From positions 398,001 through 462,000 of the forward strand of contig JACEVL010000481.1 in NCBI GenBank assembly GCA_020284085.1: DNA of 64,000 bases, given 5' to 3'. The notes below the pieces were generated by a model. That model searched no databases. It saw nothing but the letters and a program-made list of their open reading frames with translations, and was not told where the DNA came from. Positions 20,103 to 31,087 of this stretch are shown piece after piece. The stretch is from Aporrectodea caliginosa. Lineage: Eukaryota; Annelida; Clitellata; Crassiclitellata; Lumbricidae. A program made the translations under genes and the position numbers. The number at the start of each line of letters is the position of its first letter. Position 1 is the stretch's first letter.

Positions 20103-20450
20103 ATCAATCAATCAATCAATTTATATAGCGCCTCTTCAAGGTTTCTACTCAGAGGCGCTCCCAAGCCAGGCCCGATCATAGAGAAAAGTCTTCAGTTGTG
20201 TATAGAAGGAAGTAGAATGAGTACGAGGGGATAAGCGAAGGAAGGATGGTAAGTCATTCCACGTTGTTGGACCAACGATAGAGAATGCTCGGCGCTGCTT
20301 AGTAGCAGTGCGGGCAAAAGGGACCAAAAAGTCACCCCTAGAAGAGGAACGGCCTGTGAGAGAAGAAGATAGAGTAAAGATAGAGCGTAGATAGCGAGGA
20401 GCTGAACCCAAGACACATTGCCAGACAAGGGAGCAAAGCCGATACTGTCT
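20103..20450 (-). mobile_element. LINE 3' end fragment
   Basis: The minus-strand frame includes RTATKQRRAFSIVGPTTWNDLP and ends FLYDRAWLGSASE stop at 20145. The 3' tail (20103-20122 on plus) is a (tcaa)n simple repeat after a tatagcgcc block. The equivalent site in the gene D copy is empty between gccctatata and the following t-ctttataagatt, which places the insertion after the duplication. Confidence 0.85.
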
Positions 20451-20594
20451 GTGTCTGGTTCTCTGTCTTTCTATAAGATTAAATCATAATGTCCTATTAT
20501 TAATGACTACTGAAAGCACCTGCACCTAAATTTGGCCATCTTTCTTGCAAGTAATAAATAACAATGCATTCATAAATGTATACGTTGATTTGTA

Positions 20595-20616
20595 CGTTTT
20601 GAGTCGACCCCCGAAC
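20595..20616 (+). promoter_or_regulatory. Array-wide promoter-like module, gene C
   Basis: CGTTTTGAGTCGACCCCCGA, followed by a tatatatat run (possible TATA box) and a GAATCGTTGCGCGCG second box at 20653-20667. It lies 272 bp before the gene C ATG and is nearly identical to the same region of D. Confidence 0.7.
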
Positions 20617-20888
20617 TATATATATGCATTTCATATGAGTAGTTAATTAACTGAATCGTTGCGCGCGATAAGGCAAGCGATGAGCGTGACTGTTTATCGG
20701 GATAACTATGCTCATCTGTTTGAATACCAGAGACTTATACATGGCGATTTTCTGTGTCTAGTAAACTCGAAATTAGTGCGAGTAGCCTACTGTTAGTTTA
20801 GGTAGCCTGAATGCCAACGTTTAGACTTTTGCTCAAGAAATTCAATTCGTTGACAGTATCTAAAAAATAGCCAAAGACTTGACTTTTA

Positions 20889-23800
20889 ATGGCTTCCCGA
20901 ACCAGTACATTGTTGAGTATAACGTCGATGTCGATACTGGTTTACATGACACAACATGGAGTTCTGAGTTCAGGTCAAGGTAAGTTCCGCTAGATTATCA
21001 GTTCAGCAATTCCTTTTGGGCTTTATCGTATTTACGTTCCCATTCGCAAGAATAAATTAAGTTCTTAGCAAGGAAGAAGAAAAATCATAATGTATTCTGT
21101 TAATATTTTCACATACAGCACATAATCCTAAGAAAGGAAATATTTCAGCGGAACTCGTGAAAAGGTTTTCTGCGCTCAAGAAAACCGAATCATACCACGT
21201 AAGCTATACGGTAATTTCCGTAAAAGCAACAATATTCCGCTTCTTCGGAAGGCCTGGAAATCAGCAAATTTTATCTAACATGAATGACTCAGCAACGTAA
21301 CTGGGTCTGTGCAAAATATTATTATTTTAAAATGCGTTTTAAATGAAAGCAACTTCTTTTCAAAACAGTAGCCTACTTCTCATGTAGAAGTTCCAGACTA
21401 GTTTTCGCACTTATATTTTATTGATATTCGTATTTACCACTTGCAAATGCAAGATATTTATTCTGAAGTCAGAATTTATTCACTATTGTTCGTGATCAAA
21501 GTAATGCCCCTTCTCCTTCTAAAAATCCAAAAAACTTGTGACGACATAAAATTTTATAAATAATTCGCCGGCCATAATTATGTTTAGATTCTTATCGATA
21601 AAGATTGTGACTCATATTATTTTAAAATGCTTAGTTGCAGCAAATGACTACTGCCTATATGAACGATTTTCACCTCAGTGTGTGAAAAATGAAGCAATAT
21701 TGATAACTGCTGCCACCTATGGACGAATGCGAATCGGTCGATGTATAACAGCAAAAGAAGTTGAGGCACACAGATTGGCTGTCGGTGATGACCCTCGTTA
21801 CCTTGGATGTTCTGAAGATGTTTTGTCGATATTGGATCGAAAGTGTTCTGGAAAGACCGATTGCGATGTTCGTGTGATTGATATGGCGCTTGAAAATGTT
21901 GAACCTTGCTTTCCTGGTCTCTTTGGATACCTCGAGGTCAGCTATGATTGCATTGTTGGTGAGTTTTTCGAAAGGCTAATTTGGCATACAAGTGTTTGCA
22001 GTTTTTTGACTTGCCACCTAACACTCAGGTCTGACTTTTTTGCAACACACCATTTTCGTTTATTCACTTCATTCGTCAAACTACTCAAATGCTGCTTAGC
22101 TTGTGCGGCACTAATCATTCATATGAAACTCGCAAATGGCCTTTACTCGTCTTCGACTTTCTAGATTCTCTATTTTACTTAATGTTTTGCATTTTAGACT
22201 CAAAACACCTATTAAATATTTGCTTTCGGTAGTCATATTCATATTCACACATCTAAGCACCAAAATACATCAACAATTTGCATTGTTAATCTTTTTTAAA
22301 CTCTGTATGCATAAATTTGAAAATTTACAAGAATATGCATAATTATATAATAACTGTGATAGTGCTTCAACTGCCCTTTACATGCGTAGATTCTTACCTT
22401 CCTTGGCCTAATAGTCTATAACTAATTATTGGGTGCTGCATTTTCCTGAATTTTACATATAAATATTTTCTATGTGGAAGTAGGCCCTACGTGGCTTCTA
22501 TTTAAATTCACCCTTCGATAGGCGACACCACCGATGATCGACAGGTAATGCTCGATTGGAAGAGGGCAACAACACGACTTCAAACCGAACTTTAATAAGC
22601 TATTTCAGCTTTATTTTTCCCGCAAGGCATGACGGGAAAAGTGATAGTTCCCCGCCATAGATATCATATATTAAATGTAAGCTGTCTATGTTCCCCGTTC
22701 ATAAACAAAGCGAAACATGGCGGATAGCTTAGACGAATCGTTCAAAGTGGACGACTTTAATCGATGGAATGTAGATGATTTGAAGAAATTTATAACAGAA
22801 AGATGCCACAAGACAACTTCATCGAATTAAACATGAACTCGTGGCAATCAAATTCCTTCTAATATTTGCGTCAAAGTACGTCATAGCAACATCGCTACCG
22901 GCACCATTCAGTTTGTTTATGAAAGGTGAACTATCACCGGAAGTAAAAGTAAACAGGCTGCGCATGCGCACTGATAAAGCTGAAGTAGCTTATTATTAAC
23001 GAATCAACAGCGACAGCAAATCAATCAGCAGCGAATCATCAAACTCAAAATCGAGATCGTCCAGATTGTCATTGTCTTTGCATTCTTCTTCGAGCTCTAT
23101 GTCTATGCCTACGGCCGTGGCGGAAGAGGGGACATAGGCCAAGTCCCCCGGGACTCAAGGCGAGTCAACCGAGAACCTGGCTGGGCACTCAGCCGGCCAA
23201 CCGTGAAGACAGGAAAACGAAGGAGGGACCCAGGCCAAGTCCACCGGGAGACTCGCGACGAGTCCCCGGGGACTCACAGCGAATCCCCCGGATCCCCTTG
23301 GACCTAACCTGGTCTCTAGGGTGTCCAGAAAAATGACAAATCGCAGAAAACACCCAAAGTGAAGTTTTTCCCGTTATTCTGTTCATCTATTGTCTATAAA
23401 TATTTTTTACAGAATTTTAAAAAGTTATCCTGAGGTCCATCAAAGCCCCTGAACATACCCTACTTAAGTCCCCAGAACTGAAGACGCCCATGCTCGGATC
23501 TTGGAACTTGGGTCCATTGTCGATTTACTCTTTTTTATCACAAAAAATTAACGAAGAGTCTGATCTCGAAGAACTTTAAGTTGTTATGTTTATCTCAATG
23601 AGAGCTACATCCAGGTAAAATATACATACTAAATTCAAAGCCATTCAAGGTCATTTCAAGGTCAAAATAACCGAAATCTAGCAACAATCAAAGAAAAATG
23701 ATCAGATCTCAGCCAATAATTGTTGAAATTGGTTAATTCTTTCTTGCATTTCTCGTCTTGAAAAGGGCTACATGTGATAAGAAACAAGGATACCAAATGT

Positions 23801-26800
23801 AAGACGATCAAAAGTTATTTAAAGGACAAAAAGGTCAATTTCAGACAATGATTTTTACTCTAAAATTGACCTTTTTGTAATTAAAATAACTTTTGATCGT
23901 CTTGTATTTGGTACCCTTGTTTCTTATCACAGGTAGCCCTTATCCAGACGAGAAATACAAAAAAGAATTAACCAATTTTATCAATTATTGGCTGAGATCT
24001 GATTATTTTTCTTCAATTTTTGTTCGATTTCGTTTCTTATGACCTTGAAATGACCTTGAATCACCAGGAATTTAGTACCTATATTTCATCTGAATGTAGC
24101 TCTCATCGAGACAAATAAAGAGTAAAAGATTCATCCAAATTGGACTCTTCGTTAATTTTTGTGATAAAAGAGTAAATCGACAATGGACCCAAGTTCCAAG
24201 ATCCGAGCATGGGCGTCTTCAGTTCTGGGGACTTAAGTAGGGTATGTTCAGGGGCTTTGAGGGACCTCAGGATAACTTTTTAAAATTCTGTAAAAAATAT
24301 TTATAGACAATAGATGAATAGAATAACGGGAAAAACTTCACTTTGGGTGTTTTCTGCGATTTGTCATTTTTCTGGACACCCCTACTGGTCTCGGTCGGCC
24401 AGTCTTAAAAACAAGGGGAATTCAGGCCAGCTCAGGAGCTCTCATCGCTGAACCAGTTTCGTCACACAGTTCACACAATACAAAATAATCGACTGCATAA
24501 ACTGTCGTAAAGTCCTAGCCTCCTACACAAGACCCCTATGCCAATATAAGATACTCCATTTGGTCTCTAGAGCTTATCATGGCCAGGCTCCAAAGTACCT
24601 GAGTGATCCCCTCCGTAAACCGGTTTCTGCTATCTCTCTCAGGTCCCTTCGCTCTAGTGATAGAGCTGACCTCTTCGTCCCCCGGACCAGGACAGCCATT
24701 GCTCAACGCCGCGCCTTTGCAACTGTGGGTGCGTATTTGTGGAACAACTTTCCCCCACAAATTCGGGCTGAGATTTTGGCAGGTGGTTTATCCACCTCTG
24801 TCCGTTGCTTGAAAACCTTTCTGTTTCCTCGGAGTGTTCACGCTGGAAGCGCCTCTGAATAGTCATTACTGCTAGAGGCGCTTTGTAAATGTCCAGATAC
24901 AATACAATACAATGTCAGCATTTTAAAACATTTTTATCAACTTCTTGCGTCAGCAAATTCTCCAGACATTTTCAAGCTAGTTTAATATAATAATATTTGT
25001 TGTATTTGTACCTCCTTAATATATGGATAACGTAGGAATAAATTATAAAGTGATAAATCGCTTTCCTATCGTAGGCTATTAGAATTTTTATCATAACCCT
25101 TAAACTATTTCATAGGTCCCACTTGCCAGTCAGGTCAGTGAGCACAGCTATAGGAAAAGACCACAACAATCGCAACATATAACATCGCATTACATAACAT
25201 TACAACGAAAATATATGTTTACGACAGCATCATTAAACAGGAGATAGACTGTCACATAAAGGAAAAAGACAGAGTAAAATGTTTGCTAACGAATGTATTT
25301 CTTAATCATATATCGTTTAAATATATCATAAGAATTGTTGCTTGTGTCCTACAGTTGCAGACGAAGAGCGTTCGTGTTCGATGATTGCTTCTGCTATTCC
25401 ATCTCACATAATCGGTTTATCAGATGAATCTCAGCGAATCTGTGGAACAATGCGTCAGCCATGGACCGTCGAGGCACCCATTGGTCAGAAGATCAGGATC
25501 AGTCTACTCGACTTCAGTGCATCAAGATCGGGAGAGATGAAGGAGCAAATGAAGAAGCCATGCCATAGTTACGGCGTCATCATCGATAGAGGAAGCAAAC
25601 GCAATGTTTCCATATGTGGCGGTGGAGCACATAGGGAGAGTGATTTATACACGTCAACTGGAAATGTTATGGAGATAGTTTTCAACACAGAAGATCATAA
25701 GAAAAATGCCACTGATGTTCGGAAATTTATGCTTCGTATTGAAGGTGGGCAGTTTTATTTTTCTATGATTCGTTTCTGTAGTTCAGTATCGTAAATTAAG
25801 AACTTACTTATTTCTTTAGTGTGTGAGTGTCTCATACAGGTTTGAATAGGTATGCAGTCTTCAAAATTAGTTAAATTTCCCATATACCCTGTATTAAAAA
25901 TAAAAGCCGCTATTATTATGCTATTATATATGTGTGTTTTAAATTGCCGGTTTATTTAGTATATATTCAATATTATGCAGGTGTAATGTATAACTATATT
26001 TATATGAAAATTGCCTAGATATAGCGTCTATATGATGTAGCGTGACTTCTGTCTTTCCTTTGGTTGACTTGACCCACAAAGTTATGCTGCTCGGCAATGA
26101 ACATCACTCTAGTACACATATCGACTTAGCAATTAATTGAATCTGTAAGAGATATTTTTATTTATATCTTTTCCAGCGACTTTAAAAAGGATTACATAAA
26201 GTTTGAATCATACTCTGAAGACACATCATATTCCGCCTCTCGCTACTTTAATGCATCGCTTTAGCTGCACTTAGAGTGCAAAGGTGAACTCCATAAGTGC
26301 AGCGGTGCACCTGCGCATACATCCAATAGAAACTAAGGCATTCAGTCTCAAAATAGTATCAATGCTAAAGCAACAAACTTCGCATCGGTTTTGAAATAGA
26401 TAAAGTTCTAAGTTTTAAACTTGATTAAAAAGACTAATAAAGGAACACAAAGTCGGCCTACTGTAATATTGGTCTGATTTGCGTTATTTGCATTGATGTT
26501 CTTGACTTTCAAAGGTAAGAATAATTTTTCCCGTTGCATACACAGCTGTTGGTTGTGTGGACTTGATTCCGCCAGAGGACGCTTGGTTGAAGAGAAGCGA
26601 TGATTCGATTGTGATTGGATGTTACTCCAGTCGCCAAACTTGGCATCTTCACTGCGAAGGAGAAAAGTGGATTGGCGTCTTTGGAAACTGCTCTCAAAGT
26701 CAAGGTATTGTATTGTATTGCATTGTATTGTATTTGAACACTTGTTATAGCGCCCCTTCCAGATTGCCCATTCAGAGGCGCTCCCGACTACTGCGCGGAC

Positions 26801-28625
26801 GCTGAATCGGAGTTTCACGCCGAAGCGCATGAGCAATTGCGAGTGAATACTTTAGGGTCCCTACGCGGCGGTTTTGAGGTGGATTCGAACCCGCAACCCT
26901 GCAGCTGCAAGGCACTGAACATACCCCCATTACCACCGCGCCCCAGTTGTATTGTGCTATGTTGTATTGTATTGTATTGTACTCCATTATATGCGACCGA
27001 GCCACCCGCAGTAAAGATCCGAGAAATTAATCTCTGATAAACCGACCGACCCGGAATCGAACCCGGGCCGCCGACGTGGAGAGCGGGCTACCAACCCACT
27101 CGGCCACTCAGGATCTCTGGTCAACAAGGATTGATTATCTCTCCTTAATAGTTTGGTATTTTCTAGTTTTAGAATAAATAGTTTACTTTTTTGTAACTTC
27201 TGTTGCTCATTTTTTTGATTTTCCGTCAGCTTTTTTGTCACAGTGATGACTGTTGCACTAATATTGTCAATTTGGTAATTGATAATTAATCAGACGAGTA
27301 TTCGATAACCGCAGGTAAAACCCAACAAGCATTCGCATTGTTACTTCATAAGGTGCTAAAAAGTAACCGCCTGAAAGAAAGCTCAGGCCCATGCTCTCCG
27401 CCTTACGAGCCGAGGGCTCTAACAAATAGACCACCGCGTCACGATACGTATCAACAATCTTATAGAATGACAATCAGTCATTGTGTCAGTCATGGAGTAT
27501 TTCCAATTCCTATATCAAACGAGTGTTGCATTTCACCAGATCCATTTTTAATTGCGTGAGCAAATTGCTTCTGCTTATGTCAATCAGTTTTCCGATAAGA
27601 TCGATAATCGCTTTACGTAGGCGTTTGTTTTCAATATTTCAGCACCTGACGCAATTGTGGAATCGCAACCTAAGACGGAAACCTGGAGCGATGAACAAGG
27701 TGAGCAGTCGATAAACTTGACCTAACAGGATGAGCAATAAAATTACAATTCAAACACCTCTATTTCTTTAGCTTCTTGGCGATATGAGAATCTTTAAGGT
27801 GAATTACTTCCTATCGTTAATTATAAGCGGCTAACTAACTGCTGTAAAATGAACAGATTAGTCTAGTTTCTGGCGTTTCGTGAAAGAATTAAGGTGAGAA
27901 AAATGAATGAGTCAAGGGCACCGAAGAGTACATAATTATGAGTGAAAGGACAAGAATTTGATTTTATCGAGAAATTCATTTAAAATGAAAAAATCTACAT
28001 ATTAGAGCATATGACATTGAACTCTAATTAAGCTTTGAACAAACTGCGAAGTTGCGTATCGACAAGACTATTGAAATAGGCCTACTACTAGTAAATGTTA
28101 AACCTAGTTTTCGAAATATGTCACAATTTGCAAATTATATAGTTCTGTACTATTTTTTCTTATGTTTTAGTTTTGACTATGGTTGCCGTTGGAGGATTTA
28201 CACTTACAATTTGCCTCGCGGTTTTATGCACAGGCATTATTTGCTTACGCAGGTAGGTAATAGTCATTTCAGTTGATTCTGTATCTAGAGACCTCGTTGT
28301 CTTAACACATCGATAATCTGCAAAAATCTATATTATATATAAGTTCTGCTATGTAATAACTGATTTCTTACATTTTATATAAATGGATTTTCAATGTTTC
28401 AGATACTCAACTCAGAGTAAGAAAAAACATGACTACAGAACACTTAACTTCAGTACAGCAAGAAATCAGATGGAGTCCAGAACAGTTTCAGACAGGACAG
28501 AGAACGACAGTCGTGTCCTGGCGGCACAAGAGACGCCGACATATTCAGTCTACGCTGGAGAAAGCAGCATCAATGCCCCCGATAACTTAATCAGTTATAA
28601 CAGCAATCCATCTGTGCGTCTGTAA
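20889..28625 (+). CDS. Receptor-like gene C: lectin/CUB-like/CCP-like transmembrane protein
   Basis: Complete seven-exon model: signal 20889-20979, SUEL-type lectin 21635-21958, CUB-like 25355-25744, CCP-like 26546-26704, linker 27643-27699, transmembrane 28171-28252, tail 28403-28625. Coding total is 1326 nt, 441 residues. The signal peptide starts MASRTSTLLS. The lectin domain has eight Cys, YGR, and EPC in place of DPC. The CUB-like domain has four Cys and KRNVSIC. The tail has HDYRTLNF and TPTYSVYAGES and ends PSVRL. It is a recent duplicate of D. The lectin-CUB intron (3.4 kb) holds a MITE, a hAT-like foldback and a LINE end. The CCP exon donor is now GTATTG, supplied by an inserted SINE tail, where D has GTCAGT. 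Predicted type I surface receptor; a recognition role is inferred. Confidence 0.9.
22591..23000. mobile_element. MITE-like DNA transposon derivative with imperfect TIRs
   Basis: The left end tttaataagctatttcagct is mirrored by the right end (22974-23000, agctgaagtagcttattatt), and a gatagtt/aactatc pair lies inside. The 410-bp element contains a short SAP-like open frame (22717-22830). It is absent from the gene D duplicate. Probably an internally deleted, non-autonomous copy; the target duplication is unclear. Confidence 0.65.
22717..22830 (+). pseudogene. Truncated SAP-like N-terminal ORF inside MITE
   Basis: A 37-codon frame starting MADSLDESFKVDDFNRW and continuing NVDDLKKFITERC before a stop. 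The WxVDDLKKFxxxR pattern resembles the first helix of a SAP domain, a form I associate with N-termini of transposon-linked invertebrate proteins (from memory, not checked). It is too short to be functional and is probably a remnant of the parent element's coding sequence. Confidence 0.45.
23090..23308. repeat. GC-rich imperfect repeats
   Basis: Recurring ccaagtcc-ccggga-ctc and gcgagtc blocks, with a GC content unlike the surrounding intron. It continues on the other side of the foldback element at 24385-24440, so the foldback was inserted into it. Identity unknown. Confidence 0.5.
23317..24384. mobile_element. hAT-like foldback element with about 525-bp terminal inverted repeats
   Basis: Almost the whole 1068 bp is one imperfect palindrome. 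The left arm from TAGGGTGTCC (23317) pairs with the right arm ending GGACACCCCTA (24384), around a spacer near 23843-23862. An exact 8-bp direct repeat CTGGTCTC flanks it (23309-23316 and 24385-24392). The TAGGG terminus and 8-bp duplication are typical of the hAT superfamily. No transposase is present. Confidence 0.88.
24546..24915 (+). mobile_element. LINE 3' end fragment
   Basis: The reading includes PKYLSDPLR, FVPRTRTAIAQRRAFATVGA, LWNNFPPQIR and LKTFLFPRSVHAGSASE before a stop at 24862. A GCGCCTCTGAATAG block, a second GAGGCGCT block and an (aatac)n tail complete the 3' end. Its tail is the same as that of the SINEs at 12362 and 26705. Absent from the gene D copy. Confidence 0.88.
26705..26947 (-). 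mobile_element. tRNA-derived SINE with LINE-type tail, adjoining gene C splice donor
   Basis: On the minus strand a tRNA-like head (A-box region near 26923-26939, perfect B box GGTTCGAATCC complementing 26881-26891) leads to a body and a 3' tail. The tail carries GCGCCTCTGAATGGG, GGGGCGCTATA and (AATAC)n, matching the LINE at 24546-24915. The tail end abuts the CCP exon of gene C exactly at its splice donor. The gene D copy lacks the insertion. Confidence 0.85.
26948..27112 (-). mobile_element. Second tRNA-derived SINE, different head
   Basis: The minus strand shows TGGCCGAGTGG (complement of 27096-27106, A box) and GGTTCGATTCC (complement of 27053-27063, B box), a short body, and an (ACAAT)n tail at 26948-26985. 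The two acceptor-stem ends do not pair, so it is not a functional tRNA gene. It is joined directly to the preceding SINE. Confidence 0.8.
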
Positions 28626-29784
28626 AGAGCTATGCTATATATGATGAAATATTATATCCGAAATATTTATAAGCTATATCGACTTCGCTAAAAAAAACTG
28701 TCTGCTGTAGAGTTGGCAGTGCTTCTGTATTGTTGTTCAGTGTGATCGCCATACATGGCTTCGCAGTTCAGCTCATTTATATGTTCGATGTGAAGACTGA
28801 AGAACTCTAACTCTTGTGATTGTAGCAGTGTTCGCTATAGATTTCCTATTTAGTATTTTATTCTCTCTTTTTTTGTATCTTCCGCTTTAGAAACGTCATT
28901 ATTAAAGTTTGTAATCTCACCAAAGCAAACTGTTGTACCAAAGCAAACAACATCCAATAATTTGTAGAGAACTATTTTGACTTAGTTTAAAAGACCAAGA
29001 TTGTTGTCGCGTGAACATCTCGCTTACATCTCCAAAATGTTCAACCGCATTCAAGATACATTCATATCACAACACAGGGCAATATGAAAAGCCACAAAAA
29101 CTCAATCACTTATGGTGTCTGAGAATTATAATAATAATATGGTGCCACTTGTGTACCTGTTGTTCTCATCAGCGGCACAATTTTTAAGCCCTACCAGGGT
29201 CGCAAGATTGTACGGAAATACACAGAATTGTCGAATGAGATAGATCACAGGTTACGACCTTTGGAAAGTATTTTCAAGTAGCTGTTTAATCGTGAGGACA
29301 TAGTCCTCCATTTTGCCATTTCATAATAGCGACTCTTGGTTAAGAAATTCGTTTGTGATTAGTTTAAAATATGAGGACTTTCATCAAAAATTGCAATGTT
29401 AACCGGATTTATTATGATTTAATATCTCTGGTGTTCCCGTCAGCGGCACAATAATTTGCGGACAGTTTTAAAGGAAGATTCGACCATTTAAAATCATTAG
29501 GTCATAGAAGAGATTAACTCGCAACATTAAAACAAAATTTTCTATTAAATTTTAAAGAGGTAGATGTTGATAGTTTTAGAGGTTAATCAAAATCCTGGAG
29601 ACCTAACACTGCTGCACTCTTTCAGTAAATTTGGATAAGAAGACTAATGGCTAGCATTTCTAACCAAACGAAAAGCATTTGTATCGTCGTTTGGTGGCTT
29701 GACTGCTGTAACCCATTAGGGTTTGTCTCATAGAAAAAGTCCAGTGGGTCTGAAACTCTCTGATCAGTGTTATACAAAGTCTAG
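28626..29784. other. 3' flank of gene C and C-D spacer
   Basis: 28640-29070 is similar to 36540-37100 downstream of gene D. 29100-29780 holds two copies of a cagcggcacaat block (near 29171 and 29441). No coding supported. Confidence 0.5.
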
Positions 29785-30788
29785 TAAATACCAGAATAGC
29801 CCAATAATACTTGTACTGCTGACACTAACGACGTCGGCACAAGAGCCCATTGGTGCCACACCTTCTCCCCTGGAAAAAGTAAAGAAAGAGGCGTTTATGA
29901 TCCCGGGTTTTGAACATAATGATGATACATCTTGGCGCCTAATTTTCTTGGTGGTATATAAGCCTAGTAGGTCTGCCGAGAAGAAACGAGAAAAGATAAC
30001 TCGTTCACTCAAGGATGGTGCGAAAGAAATAAAAGATTGAGGCTTACAATCAGATCGGATGAGTGACAAATCTTCAAGTAGAATGGACATCAGAAATATC
30101 GGAGATTTAAAAAGTCGTTAAGTGCCAAAGACTAAAATAGCATTGCCAAAACACAATTTTCTTTTTTGACTTTCTCTTTCAAAATGTTCTTGTTCCTTCA
30201 AACCCTCGCTCGCTTGAAACTATGCCAACGCCTTTGACTATCGGTGCCCGTTCAACAGATGGTCTCTTTCAATATCAGTTTGTATAATATTGCACTAGAA
30301 TTAACGACCAATAATTGTTTAATGTGCTATCCTCTAATTCATACATAATCAGTTCGTCCAACCGATAAAATAAATGCAGGCTACACATCGAACGAAGACC
30401 ATGCTAACTCGATGGCTTATCTAGTGTTACAAAGTCACTCTCCAGTTCTGTCCGCTGTCACAGTTATCCGATGTTAATCTGGTCTGAACATTGATTCATT
30501 ATTTTCAGCCTATTTTTCCATCGATGTGAATGTCGTTTGGTCTTTCTGACTCATAATATCTCAGCTTAACACCTATAATGATGCCTGTACACTGATATTG
30601 CATTCAGATGCGACCATTTTATTGATACTTCGTCTGTTGATATAATTGCCCTATATAAGTCTTTATATAAGATTAAATCATAATATCCTATTATTAACGA
30701 CTACTTAAAGCACCTGCATTTAAATTTAGCCATCTTTATTGCAAGTAAAAATGACAATGCATTCATAAATATTTAAAGTTGACTTGTC

Positions 30789-30810
30789 CGTTTTGAGTCG
30801 ACCCCCGAAC
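30789..30810 (+). promoter_or_regulatory. Array-wide promoter-like module, gene D
   Basis: CGTTTTGAGTCGACCCCCGA, then a GAATCTTTACGCGCGC box at 30845-30860. It is 277 bp before the gene D ATG, with the same layout as gene C. Confidence 0.7.
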
Positions 30811-31087
30811 TGCGTATGCATTTCATATGAATATTTAATTAGCTGAATCTTTACGCGCGCCAAGGCAAACGGATGAGCGCGAGTGTTATATCAGGATATG
30901 CTCATCTGCTTGAATACCAGAGGCGAATACAGGGCGATTTTCTGTTTTTTATAGTATTTTAAAAGTTAGTGCGAGTGGCCTACTCTTAATTTCAGCAGCT
31001 TGAATGCCAACGTTTAATCTTCTGCTCAGGAAATACGATTAGTCTACAATATTTACAAACATAGTAGGCCTACGAACTTGCATTTTA

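Larger units (their letters stand above)
18655..29070. repeat. Segmental duplication, copy 1 (contains gene C)
   Basis: The order of similar blocks matches 29785-37100: the 5' landmark with accagaatagccca (about 18665 and 29792), the 19.4-20.1 kb stretch, the promoter, all seven exons, introns and 3' flank. Copy 1 is longer because of insertions at about 18895-19385, 20103-20450, 22520-24910 and 26705-27112, none present in copy 2. Boundaries are approximate. Confidence 0.8.

Noticed and set aside
27037..27112. Functional tRNA gene
   Set aside because: A and B boxes are present but the acceptor ends do not pair and a SINE body with (ACAAT)n tail follows. The same reasoning applies to 12513-12582 and 26881-26947.
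29770..30090. Conserved frame in both C and D 5' flanks (about 18573-18806 and 29770-30090, minus) with FSR-EG and SCADV blocks
   Set aside because: Similarity is explained by the segmental duplication. The frames differ in length, have no splice continuity and show no domain, so coding is not supported.
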